This document shows positions 20,197-29,500 of a stretch of DNA of 35,487 bases, piece by piece. The position numbers and the translations under genes were made by a program. Within the stretch, counting starts at the first letter, position 1. Each line of letters starts with the position of its first letter. The stretch lies in IMG/VR virus record IMGVR_UViG_3300030430_003920, positions 1 through 35,487 of that record; one strand, written 5' to 3'. The notes below the pieces were generated by a model that saw nothing but the letters and a program-made list of their open reading frames with translations, was not told the DNA's origin and made no database searches. Source of the stretch: a virus.

Positions 20197-21450
20197 TAGT
20201 AAAAAGAGATTTCGCGTTTGCAATCTTGGTAGACGTAGTGGCAAATCGTATTTAGCGGCCCATGAAATCATACCGTGGCTTTTGACACCTAACACGCGTG
20301 GCTGGATTGTAGCTCCCAGTTACAACCTAGCTCAAAAAGTTGCCAGAGAGGTCAAGCGAATTGTTATTCGTGAACTAAAACTACCCTTAGAAAGCAAAAA
20401 AGAAGTCAATGGCGACTTATACTTTATGCGCCTATCCGGTCTAAACTCAGAATTAGCAGTAAAATCTGCGGATTCACCTGAGAGTTTGATCGGTGAAGGT
20501 ATTTGACCCGGAAGGGTCACTTTTAAAATATCGATTACTTAGTTATAGATGAGATGGCATTAATCAGCCGTCAGACATATGAAATGTTTTTAAGACCTAC
20601 CCTAGCAGATAGGCAAGGCTGGGCGTTATTCTGTTCTACCCCCAGATCCTACAATTATTTTTATAAACTGTATGAAATGGGGCAAAGCAAAAAGTACCCA
20701 GATTGGGAAAGCTGGCAAGTACCTAGCTGGGAGTCGCCATTTTTTAAAGATGACATTGAACAACTAAAAAGGACATTAACTCGTGAAACATTTCTACAAG
20801 AAATCGGAGCTGAATTTGTCTCATTTGCGGGATCTGTATTCAACTTCGATCGCTTTACCCAAGTTAAAAAAAGACTCAAGTACAACCCGGAGCTACCTAC
20901 CTATGTGGGAATTGACCCGGGTTACAGGACATCTTGTGCAGTGGTACTCCAGTGTAAAAACTACCCCGACAGGCTATCAGATCTGTACCAAATAGACGAA
21001 ATATTTTTAGAAAACAGCAAAACGGAAGATCTGGCTAAACTGATTAAAGGATTACCATATCCAATTACTGCGTATTTTGGGGATCCAGCGGGATTGGGTT
21101 CAAACTTGCAAACCGGAATCAGTGATTACCAAGTATTTGCACGTCAATACGGAATACGAGTTCGTTGTAGAAAGGACAAGCAGAGCCGTGATGTGGTAAA
21201 TCGCATTAGTCATATGCGACGCTGGTTTGAAGATGCCAATGGCGACACACATTTTTTTGTAGCTGAACGTTGCAAGAAGTCGATTAGTAGTTATGAAAAC
21301 TATCGCTATCCGACACACAAGGAAGACCAGCAACTACGCGAAGTCCCACTTAAAGATGGAATCAATGATCACATAAACGATTGCTTGGGTTTCATCCTTG
21401 TAAACTTATTTCCTATTAAAAGTAGAACAGCTGGCATAATCGAGTGGTAA
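20114..21450 (+). CDS. terL: Terminase large subunit, interrupted by a 29-nt bypass-like insert
   Basis: This is the packaging motor and headful or cos nuclease. TTG 20114 is the likely start, seven bases after AGGAG. The first frame (20114-20503, 130 residues) has Walker A NLGRRSGKS and ends SPESLIGEGI, then TGA. The second frame resumes at GAT 20533 as DYLVIDEMALISR: the Walker B Asp136-Glu137 directly follows in the family pattern. The nuclease domain carries Asp258 in GIDPG, Asp314 in FGDPAG and Asp409/Asp413 in INDHINDC. Joined, it is 435 residues, a normal size. Restart at the first ATG of the second frame (20554) would lose Walker B, so two separate proteins would not rebuild the ATPase. 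See 20504-20532. Confidence 0.85.
20504..20532 (+). other. 29-nt hairpin insert in terL, candidate translational bypass element
   Basis: The insert follows ATT (Ile130). It begins TGACCC-GGAA-GGGTCA, a perfect 6-bp hairpin closed by a GNRA-type tetraloop with the TGA stop in its 5' arm. It continues with an A/T-rich stretch and ends with ATC at 20530-20532, also Ile and read by the same tRNA-Ile(GAU). All frames are closed: TGA 20504 and TAG 20540, TAA 20524, TGA 20550. TATT 20500-20503 can pair with AATA 20527-20530, bringing take-off and landing codons together. Confidence 0.75.
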
Positions 21451-22790
21451 TATTACAAAGTCTATCTGAAAACGCAATTCAAGAGTCTCTCAAAGAGCAT
21501 TTAGGTTATATTGAAGATGAGCGCACAAAAGAGCGCGACTTTATGCTTGATTTTTACGAAGGTATAAACATCGACCACTATGTTGGGGATTATTTTAGTC
21601 GAGAAACACTCCGACAAGTCCCCATCATGCAAGGCAATATTACCAAGCGCGTAGCGTCCTTAATTGCAATGACCTACAAGCGCTCACCTCGATTACGTGT
21701 CAATGATCGCTACAAAGAATTAGTAGATCTAGCAAACTTACAGGCACAGCGACGTTTGTTAGAGCGTTTGACGTTTTTACTTGGTACAATGGCATTTCGC
21801 AGTTACTGGGATGAAAACGTTGGAAAAGTAAAATATCAAGTGCTAAGTCATTTTACTCCGCTTTTTGTAGCGGGGGATAGCCGTGATGAACCAGTTGGAG
21901 TAACGTACCCGATAGAATACCAAGGCAATGCACGGCTGGACACTCCAGTTCACGCGGTGTGGACCAAAGATACACCAGCTGGAGCCGGAATGCACTATTT
22001 GGTGGACCAACATGGAGAAAAAATATCTGTTAATGAGCAAGATCGCAACCCTTATGGTGTATTGCCGATTACCTTTTGCCATCGCTACCCGCCTATACGA
22101 GATTTTTACGCGGGAAGTGGTGCAATGGATGTCGTAACATGTGATTTAGCTACCTCAGTGGCCATGCATGAGCTGCAACTTTGTACACGGTATGGAGCGA
22201 TGGGGATCAAGTATCTTACGAATATCGATGATGCATCTCGTGTAGAGATTGGCGTGGATAAACTGTTATATCTTCCACAAGATTCCGACCTTAGAGTTAC
22301 ATCGCCCGGTGGTTCGCTTACAGAAATTATCGAAAGCATACGATTTTTTGTAGAAGCCACGCTAAACAACAATCATATCCGCGCAAAATACGCCAGAAAT
22401 GACTCAGGGAATGCGCCTTCGGCAGCTAGTTTGCAAATTCTGGAGCTTGAATCCACAAATAATAATATTGCAATGACCGAAGATACGTGGCGTCCTTGGG
22501 AGTCACGTAGATATGAAGTCGATCGAAGAATTTTACAAGTAGAAGCCAACGCCGACCCCGGACCTGAATACTCAGTAGACTTTTTAGAGCCAAATTACGC
22601 CGTAACCCCAGAATCAGAGATCGCATTGTGGGATTGGCGTCTGAAAAATGGTCTTGCATCCAAAAAAATGTGGTTTATGTACCACAACCCAGATTACACA
22701 GAAGACGATCTTCGTGAATTTGAAGAAATGCAAGCCGAGCAAGAACCGCAACAACCAGAAAATCGTCTACTAAATAGATTGCAGAGTTAG
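21444..22790 (+). CDS. Portal protein
   Basis: This 448-residue protein follows the large terminase and overlaps its end, starting at GTG 21444. Content and size fit a portal: a helical N-terminus, then a beta-rich crown and wing with RETLRQVPIMQGNITKRVASL, then YPPIRDFYAGSGAMDVVTCD, then long helices (LQILELESTNNNIAMTED), and an acidic Gln/Glu-rich C-terminus. It resembles the DUF4055-type portal group. It would form the dodecameric DNA gate at one capsid vertex. Confidence 0.8.
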   Translation: MVILQSLSENAIQESLKEHLGYIEDERTKERDFMLDFYEGINIDHYVGDYFSRETLRQVPIMQGNITKRVASLIAMTYKRSPRLRVNDRYKELVDLANLQAQRRLLERLTFLLGTMAFRSYWDENVGKVKYQVLSHFTPLFVAGDSRDEPVGVTYPIEYQGNARLDTPVHAVWTKDTPAGAGMHYLVDQHGEKISVNEQDRNPYGVLPITFCHRYPPIRDFYAGSGAMDVVTCDLATSVAMHELQLCTRYGAMGIKYLTNIDDASRVEIGVDKLLYLPQDSDLRVTSPGGSLTEIIESIRFFVEATLNNNHIRAKYARNDSGNAPSAASLQILELESTNNNIAMTEDTWRPWESRRYEVDRRILQVEANADPGPEYSVDFLEPNYAVTPESEIALWDWRLKNGLASKKMWFMYHNPDYTEDDLREFEEMQAEQEPQQPENRLLNRLQS

Positions 22791-22792
22791 CT

Positions 22793-23575
22793 ATGGCCGT
22801 CATAGATGACGCCGTACAAAGCTATCTCGCATCATTAGGAGTTGCTGAAGATGAGTTTATCAAAGACATACAAGAAATGGAAGAGAGTGGTCTATCTGGA
22901 GAGGAAATACTGGCTGCTCTCGCTACGCTTAATGTTGCGACCTATCTTATTGAAGATCTGGGTATGTCTGCCGCCATCAACACCCAAATGGATTTCACGG
23001 AACAGCTTCTGGATGATCTGCCGTTTTTTGGGAATATCACCGAAAACCAACTCGTGGCTCTCCAAAATGTACAACGATCATCCATCGTCAAGTACACAGA
23101 ACACTTAGGAGAGCGTATACGTCAGGAGATTATCACTGGCACGCAGCTGGGTCTAAATGCCGATGATATAAAAGATCGATTAGCTAGATCTGTAAATGTC
23201 TCCAGAATCGATACGGTCATTGATACAGCGATGACAAATTATCAACAGCAAGTGATCTACACCATGACCGAAGAGTTCACAAACGAAACACGATGGGTGT
23301 ATGAAGGTCCATTGGACAATAAAACACGCCCTGTATGTCGTGAAATACTTGCAATGCAACCCTTTACTCGTGATGAACTAGAAAGTCGATTCTCTGGTGC
23401 TTTTACAGACCGAGGAGGACCAAACTGCCGACATCTCATCGTCCCATTGTCGTCTGGAGTAGAATATAGTGAGAAGCGCGCACAGGCACGCAACGAAATC
23501 AAACAAAAGAAGCGATCTGGAAAATATAAAAAGCCAGAGACAATAAAAGAATATTATGAGCGTACTAAATCTTAA
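22793..23575 (+). CDS. MuF-type minor head (head morphogenesis) protein
   Basis: This 260-residue protein has the C-terminal Phage_Mu_F signature: TRWVYEGPLDNKTRPVCREI, then a stretch with FTDRGGPNCRHLIVPL. The two Cys and the P-N-C-R-H pattern are typical of that domain. The N-terminal part is helical. In relatives it is a minor capsid protein made with the portal and possibly ejected into the host. It starts two bases after the portal stop and overlaps the next gene by 20 bases. Confidence 0.85.
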   Translation: MAVIDDAVQSYLASLGVAEDEFIKDIQEMEESGLSGEEILAALATLNVATYLIEDLGMSAAINTQMDFTEQLLDDLPFFGNITENQLVALQNVQRSSIVKYTEHLGERIRQEIITGTQLGLNADDIKDRLARSVNVSRIDTVIDTAMTNYQQQVIYTMTEEFTNETRWVYEGPLDNKTRPVCREILAMQPFTRDELESRFSGAFTDRGGPNCRHLIVPLSSGVEYSEKRAQARNEIKQKKRSGKYKKPETIKEYYERTKS

Positions 23576-24080
23576 AGAGGTAATGAAGTTTACCAAATCA
23601 GACTTGCAAGAGTTTGGCAAGGATCTGGTACTTACGCATATATCACAAGCTAAAGAAGGTATCGATGCTGAAGGTAAAGATTTTGAGTCATATACACCCA
23701 GATATGAAAGATTAAAAAAGGCACGTAAAGCAGCAAAGGGTCAATTTAGCACGCAAACCAACCCACCTAACCTCACGTTAACCAACGCGATGTTTCGGTC
23801 ATTTAAGTTAATTAAAACAGCCGTAACGGAAGAATTAGCCATTGATTATGGTATTACCGACCCAGTACAGGCAAAGAAGATGATTGCCAACTCAAAAGGA
23901 CGTTTTGGTAAGCCAACAAAGCGTAGCAGAGTTACGATTAGAAAAGACAAAGCCAGAGCCATAGCGAAGCGACAAAAGCTAGGACCAAAAGTAGAAAAAG
24001 CTATCTTATTCAATTTTGCAAACAATATCAAAAAAAATTTAAAAAGACTTACAAACCGACCAACGATCATACGAATGTAA
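23556..24080 (+). CDS. Virion morphogenesis / neck protein
   Basis: This 174-residue, very basic protein begins with a helical segment (FTKSDLQEFGKDLVLTHI) and continues with YTPRYERLKKARKAAKGQ, NLTLTNAMFRSFK and a Lys-rich end. The pattern of xxPRYxxxKxxxG followed by LTLTGxMxxS resembles the Mu-type virion morphogenesis (tail completion) family. ATG 23556 overlaps the preceding gene; ATG 23583 is an alternative but its AGAGG is too close. Confidence 0.6.
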   Translation: MSVLNLKEVMKFTKSDLQEFGKDLVLTHISQAKEGIDAEGKDFESYTPRYERLKKARKAAKGQFSTQTNPPNLTLTNAMFRSFKLIKTAVTEELAIDYGITDPVQAKKMIANSKGRFGKPTKRSRVTIRKDKARAIAKRQKLGPKVEKAILFNFANNIKKNLKRLTNRPTIIRM

Positions 24081-24094
24081 ACAAGGAGGACAGT

Positions 24095-24679
24095 ATGTCC
24101 GAAGACGCAACCACACAGGAAGCGCCGCAGCCAGCGGAAGGTGTTGAACGACCACCTATAGAAAAAGCCGTCGCTCAAGAGGTGGCTCCTAAAAGCCAAG
24201 AACCAGTTGAACAGCAAAGCTCTGAAGTGAATCAACTGATCGCAGATGCGAAAAAGTACAGAAAGAGAAGTCAGAGCGTAGAAGCAGAACTTGCTCAGTT
24301 GCAAAAACAGATTGCTAGTGATCGTGAAAAGCAAATGGAAGAGCAACAGCAATGGCAGCAACTCGCTGAAGAACGTCAAGCACGGATTCAAGAGTTAGAG
24401 CCAATTGTCGAGCGAGCCAGATCTGAGGAAACGCAAATGCGTGAACAGATCCTCTCTACGTTTAGCGAAGAAGATCGCGAAACGTTTGGTGATCTACCGA
24501 TGCCAAAGTTGCGCGCTCTTGCAAATAAACTAACCAATAATGAACAACGTTTGGCTGTTGCATCTAACCCGGCAGTTCCAGCAAATGAAAATCTGAAAGA
24601 TTGGACTAAGATGAATAAAGAGGATCGTCAAAAAAACTGGACTTCCATTGTGAATATGTACGCCAAGCGCAAAAAATAA
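24095..24679 (+). CDS. Capsid scaffolding protein
   Basis: This 194-residue protein is acidic, with a Pro/Glu/Gln-rich N-terminus, a long coiled coil in the middle (about residues 48-118, EAELAQLQKQIASDREKQM) and a basic C-terminal tip ending KRKK. That is the usual layout of phage scaffold proteins, whose basic end docks on the capsid protein. It lies immediately before the capsid gene. AAGGAGGACAGT before the ATG predicts strong expression. Confidence 0.85.
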   Translation: MSEDATTQEAPQPAEGVERPPIEKAVAQEVAPKSQEPVEQQSSEVNQLIADAKKYRKRSQSVEAELAQLQKQIASDREKQMEEQQQWQQLAEERQARIQELEPIVERARSEETQMREQILSTFSEEDRETFGDLPMPKLRALANKLTNNEQRLAVASNPAVPANENLKDWTKMNKEDRQKNWTSIVNMYAKRKK

Positions 24680-24691
24680 AAGGAGCCTAAA

Positions 24692-25585
24692 ATGGCTTAT
24701 ACAGCTTTTGCTGGTGACGCTACACAAGGTGCTGGTTCACATTTAGATAAGATGATACCAGAGCTTTGGTCGGAAGCAATCATGCGCTATTTTGATAAAC
24801 AGCTAGTTATGCGACCATTTTTTGACGACTACTCAAGTCTTGTGCAAGGTAAAGGGGATGTAATTCACCTTCCATCGATACAAGAAGTAGCTGTTGGAAA
24901 TAAAACCGCTAACGAAGGTGTTACTTATAGTGTAAACACAGAAACAGAGATTCAAATCTCAATCAATAAACACAAATTTTCCGCCAAACTTTTTGAGGAT
25001 ATCGCAATGATCCAAAGCAACGAACAGCTATTTGATAAGTATGCTGCTTCTATGGCTTACGGTCTTGCTAAAGCGGTGGATAGTGATATTATTACTGAGT
25101 TGAATTCTTTAGGTACAACCCAGAATCTATCTGCGGATAACACACTTTCCAACGCAGATGTCGAAACTGCATTAGGTACATTGATGGCAAATGACATTCC
25201 AAAAGAAGAATGTGCTTTCTTTGTCAATCCATTAATGTATGCTGATTTACTCAACTCACGATCATTTGTTGTGGGTGGTGGTAATGTCGGTGGTGCTGGT
25301 GCAACTGGAGTCGGATTTGGTGGAGATTTATCTGGTAATTTTCCAAGTTTATTTGGAATACCAGTATTTCAAACCTCATTGATTTCTAGTTCAACATCAT
25401 CTGGCGCGCATGCTGGTTACCTTGCTCATAAGAGCAGTGTAGCTGTAGCAGTGCAGCAAGACATTAGAATGCAGAGTGAATATTCTGTTGATTACTTAGG
25501 CACTAAGGTAGTTGCCGACGTGATCTACGGAGTGAAAGTAACTACTGCGAATCAAGTGAAAGGAATTGAGTTACTCAATCCATAA
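24692..25585 (+). CDS. Major capsid protein
   Basis: This 297-residue protein has a HK97-type layout without a long N-terminal delta domain. Opening MIPELWSEAIMRYFDKQLVMRP is typical of the N-arm and first helix of this capsid group; GDVIHLPSIQEVAV and GVTYSVNTETEIQISINKHK follow as E-loop-type strands, then the A-domain helices, and the Gly-rich loop GGGNVGGAGATGVGFGG. It is preceded by scaffold and by AAAAGGAGCCTAAA. It should be the most abundant virion protein. Confidence 0.88.
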   Translation: MAYTAFAGDATQGAGSHLDKMIPELWSEAIMRYFDKQLVMRPFFDDYSSLVQGKGDVIHLPSIQEVAVGNKTANEGVTYSVNTETEIQISINKHKFSAKLFEDIAMIQSNEQLFDKYAASMAYGLAKAVDSDIITELNSLGTTQNLSADNTLSNADVETALGTLMANDIPKEECAFFVNPLMYADLLNSRSFVVGGGNVGGAGATGVGFGGDLSGNFPSLFGIPVFQTSLISSSTSSGAHAGYLAHKSSVAVAVQQDIRMQSEYSVDYLGTKVVADVIYGVKVTTANQVKGIELLNP

Positions 25586-25597
25586 GCGATAACAATA

Positions 25598-25626
25598 AAC
25601 AGGCGGTGGCTTTGTCATCGCCTGTT
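25598..25626 (+). terminator. Hairpin after the capsid gene
   Basis: AACAGGCG pairs with CGCCTGTT around a 13-base loop, 13 bases after the capsid stop. No T-run follows (GTATTAAG), so it is probably a partial terminator or an RNA-stabilising hairpin that sets capsid message levels. Confidence 0.55.
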
Positions 25627-25645
25627 GTATTAAGTAGAGGACATT

Positions 25646-25807
25646 ATGATCGTATTAAAAAAAGAAAATCATTACTGTAACACCCTATCCAGAGATGAAG
25701 CGCAGAAGCTTGTGAATGAGGGATATGAGGTAATCAAAAACAAATTTGGCGGTCCAAAGATCGTAAAGCAACAGCCAAAGAAAAAAGCGACAAAGAAGAA
25801 AAAATAA
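25646..25807 (+). CDS. Small basic protein after the capsid gene
   Basis: ATG 25646, after AGAGGACATT, opens a 53-residue frame ending at 25807. It begins MIVLKKENHYCNTLSRDEAQ, continues EGYEVIKNKFGGPK and ends in a Lys-rich tail. Short basic proteins of this position and form are common between capsid and connector genes in environmental phages. Function unknown. Confidence 0.65.
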   Translation: MIVLKKENHYCNTLSRDEAQKLVNEGYEVIKNKFGGPKIVKQQPKKKATKKKK

Positions 25808-25862
25808 TTCGCACGTCAGGCTCGTTCACGGTTCGCCACAACCTTAGAGATTAGGAGAACAA

Positions 25863-26147
25863 ATGGCAACATCAAACCTTCATAGGTATACCTCGCAAGA
25901 AGCCTTAAACCGACTCGGTGGCGGCGGATATGATTATGTTACCAACGCAACAGTAAATACTCACACCTACGTTGCAATTCAAGCTTTATCAACAGATTGT
26001 GTTATTAGCGCAACTTCATCGGATACAGACATTTGGGATACGTTATCCAGTATTACAATAAAAGCCGGGCAAACCATTTTTGGTGAGTGGACATCGGTGA
26101 CAGTGGCCAGTGGCGACTTTGCTTTGGTTTACAGGAAAAATAGTTAG
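25863..26147 (+). CDS. Small virion protein, paralogue 1 (decoration-like)
   Basis: This 94-residue beta-rich protein starts MATSNLHRYTSQEALNRLGGGGY and then consists of short Thr/Ser/Val strands with GQTIFGEWTSVTVASGDFALVYR. TAGGAGAACAA precedes it. The next gene shares the N-terminal LHxxxxQEALNxxxGGG motif, so the pair arose by duplication. By position after the capsid gene a decoration or fibre-attachment role is likely (inference). Confidence 0.6.
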   Translation: MATSNLHRYTSQEALNRLGGGGYDYVTNATVNTHTYVAIQALSTDCVISATSSDTDIWDTLSSITIKAGQTIFGEWTSVTVASGDFALVYRKNS

Positions 26148-26155
26148 GAGATATT

Positions 26156-26500
26156 ATGGCAGATTTACATAAACGGTCGGTACAGGAAGCATTAAACGCC
26201 ACCGTAGGGGGTGGCTGGAGCGTACAGACCGCGTTAACAGCGGGATCAGAAGCAGATGTGACCAACACGGTGCATAAGCAGCTAGCAACGATGACTAGCA
26301 CTATAGGCGTGCGTTCTGCCGTAGAAATCTATTTTAGTTTTGCAACCAGTGAAACAGATATAAATAAAAGCAATGATCTGATCATTCCAAAGAATACAAT
26401 GATTTATTTAACCGTACCTCGTGGCCTTGGAAATACAGTGTACTTTTCAGTATTAAGTACAAGCACCACTACTGGTGCAGTACGATTGGTGGAGATTTAA
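26156..26500 (+). CDS. Small virion protein, paralogue 2
   Basis: This 114-residue protein begins ADLHKRSVQEALNATVGGGW, a clear relative of the preceding gene's start, followed by similar beta-rich sequence (LIIPKNTMIYLTVPRGLGN). AGGAGATATT precedes the ATG. The following fibre gene starts one base after its stop, so the proteins may form one surface assembly. Confidence 0.6.
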   Translation: MADLHKRSVQEALNATVGGGWSVQTALTAGSEADVTNTVHKQLATMTSTIGVRSAVEIYFSFATSETDINKSNDLIIPKNTMIYLTVPRGLGNTVYFSVLSTSTTTGAVRLVEI

Positions 26501-26501
26501 G

Positions 26502-29500
26502 ATGTTTAGTCCAATGGGGCAAACCAATCCCGAAGACTTTGGTAATGGCGGTACAATAGATGGTGATTTAGTAGTATCTGGAGATTTACAAGTATCTGGT
26601 GGTGGTTCACTTAGTTTTGATGAAATAGTACAAGGTACACAAGTTGTAGAAATAACCAATACAGAAGCATTACTAGTACGCAAAGCCTCAGATGGTGGTG
26701 ATGTGTTTATAGTGGATACACAAAATTTAAGGGTTGGTATTGGAGTAACACCTACTTCAGTTTTGCATCTCAAACAAGCTAATGATGGAGCTACTACAGA
26801 AATAGCAATAGATAACAGTGCGAGTGGAGGTTCAACTGATGAACTTGTAGGAATAAGGTTCAGGCATAATGGTGGAACTTCTGCTGGTATTTTATCTGGA
26901 AGAGATGAAGATTTTTCAAGTTCTGCTAATAGATCAGGTAATTTAATATTTAGAACAAATAAAGATGATTCTTATAGTGAAAAAATGAGGTTGACCTCTG
27001 GAGGATCGCTGGGTATTGGAACTGCAAGTCCGAATTTAATTGGAACTTCTGGAGCAACTACTCTATCAATTCAGTCTGCATCAACAAGTGGGGTAATTGA
27101 ATTGCAAGATGCAAATGCTGGAACAGATGGAGAGCTTGGAAAAATAGAGTTTCAAAATCTAAATGGTGGAGCATCCGTTACAGGAAGAGCTTTAATCATA
27201 GGCTCTAAAGAAGGTAGCACACATAATTCAACTAAATTTCAGTTTTATACTATGAGTTCTGGTTCTGTTGCTGAACGCATGAGAATAAATAGTTCTGGAG
27301 ACGTACAGCTTCAAGAAAGATTAACATTTAGTGGCACAAATGATTCAATAATAGCATCATCAATTACGCCTCACAGCAATGGATTTATTTATATAACTGG
27401 TGGAAGTGGTGGTTTAGTTATCGGAGATGATGCCACATCAAGTAGAATCCAGATAATGAATGATGCTGAAATTAAGTTTGAAGTTAATGGCTCTGAAAAA
27501 ATGAGACTTGACTCTACAGGCTTGGGTATTGGAACTACAAGTAATTCAGGAAACTTACTTCAAGTATTTAGAGCAGATGGGACTAATAGTGCTGACTACA
27601 CAGCACAAATATATAATGCTGATACCACATCAGATCAGGGACATGGATTATTAATTCGTGCTGGTAATGATTCTAATGATATTCCTTTTATAGTGAGGTC
27701 AAGGGATAATAATAATACATATTTAAAAATTAATGGTGCAGGAAATATTGGCATTGGACTTAGCAACGGAAATGTTTGGAATTATCAGGGTACTGCATTA
27801 GGTCTTTCTGGTGGCTCAACTGCTAATAATTATGTAGCATTTAATTTAGGTGCATATTCTACAAGTACAACAGGAATTTTAGGAGATATAAACTTTACTC
27901 AATTTGCATCAGATGGAACTACAGGAGCAGAAAGAGCGATAATTAGAGGTGCTAATGATGGTGCAACTGATTCTATAGCTTTAAAATTTTATACAACGCC
28001 TACCGGTGGTTCTGTTGCTGAACGTATGAAAATAGATGCATCTGGGAATGTCTCTATTGGTAATGCAAAAGGAGATTCAATCACCACAAATACAGAATTA
28101 GCTATTTATGGCGGTGAAGGTGCTGATGCAATAATTCAATTACTTTCAGATAACGCTGATAATACTGCTGATTTTTTTGCTATGAGACAATTAGCATCTG
28201 GTAATTTTACTATGGGGCATCATACAGGTGGTGGATTTAATGATGCACTTGTTATAGGGCCTTACGCAAGTGGAAATAATGTTGGTATTGGTGGAGATCC
28301 TGTAGCACAATTCACAATTACAGATGCTACATCGCCATCATTTGCTTTTTACGAATCAGATGAAGGCACGCATGATAAGTTATGGCTTCAGAGTGTTTTT
28401 CAGCATGACTTAATACACCAAGTCAGATTCGATAATAATGGTGGTGGTAATCAGTATATGGTTATCAATCGTGATCAGTTAAAAATAAATAGCATTACCT
28501 TTAAAACTGGTGGACAAGTAACAACAGCAAGTACATCTGTAGATGCGTTAACTATAGACTCCAGCCAAAATGTTGGTATTGGAATTTCAAATCCTTCTGA
28601 TTATTTTGCAAATTATGACAATTTAGTTGTTGGTGCAACTTCGGGACATACAGGAATTACAATAGCATCTGGAAATGATAGTTATGGTACAATAGCATTT
28701 GCAGATGGAACAAGTGGTAGTGCAGAGTTTGAAGGTGAAATTCAATATAGACATTCAGATAATGAATTATCTTTAGGTGTTGGTGGAAATAGGAGAATGG
28801 TTATTGATACCAACTCCAGAATCTCACTATCTAATAATGATAGTGGTGGTACAACAGGAACAGATAGCACAAGTGGGAACACACTTTTTGGATATTTAGC
28901 TGGTAGTAGTATACAAGATACTGGTATAGATAATACTTATATAGGTCATAAAGCTGGAGCAAGTACCACAACAGGAGATAATAATACCGCAATCGGAGCA
29001 AGAGCGTTATTTAATATAACTACTGCTGGTCAATCGGTCGCAGTTGGTGAGCAAGCTGGATATAGTACAACAGACCATGGAAATAATATTTTTATAGGTT
29101 GTCAGGCAGGATACTACCAAAAAGGAGAATCAAATGTATTTATAGGTAAAGATGCTGGTTTAGGTGCAGTTGGTTCTAATAATGACGGTACAGTTTCTAT
29201 CGGTTATCAATCTTTATATTCATTGACTTCTGGTGAATTTAATACAGCAGTAGGCTATCAGACTTTAAAAAATGCAACAGGACAAAGAAATTCAGTTCTT
29301 GGTTATCAGGCATTATTTAGCACAACTGTTGCTGGTAATTCAGTTGCAGTAGGTAGACAGGCTGGATATAGTGTAACTGATCATGGAAACAATGTTTTTA
29401 TAGGAGATATTGCTGGATACCATCAAACAGGAGAATCAAACGTCTTTATAGGAAAGGATGCTGGTTTAGGTGCAAGTGGTGCTGATGGTGATAACAATAC

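Noticed and set aside
20504-20532. Self-splicing intron or intein as the terL interruption
   Set aside because: 29 nt is far too short for group I or II introns or inteins.
20503-20553. Simple +1 or -1 frameshift, or stop-codon readthrough, joining the terL parts
   Set aside because: A -1 shift meets TAA at 20524, readthrough of TGA meets TAG at 20540, and a +1 shift stays in a third frame that meets TGA at 20550. One event cannot reach the Walker B frame; two successive +1 shifts would be needed.
20911-20925. Second copy of the terL insert hairpin (TTGACCCGG also occurs here)
   Set aside because: Only nine bases match, the pairing arm is missing, and the sequence codes the conserved GIDPG motif.
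20554-21450. Independent second terL gene starting at ATG 20554
   Set aside because: This ATG lies after the codons for Walker B Asp and Glu, so neither separate product would contain them; no Shine-Dalgarno precedes it. It remains formally possible only if the ATPase is dead.
23846-24391. Minus-strand frame of 181 codons opposite the neck and scaffold genes
   Set aside because: Mirror of two well-supported rightward genes; Phe/Leu-rich with no ribosome site.
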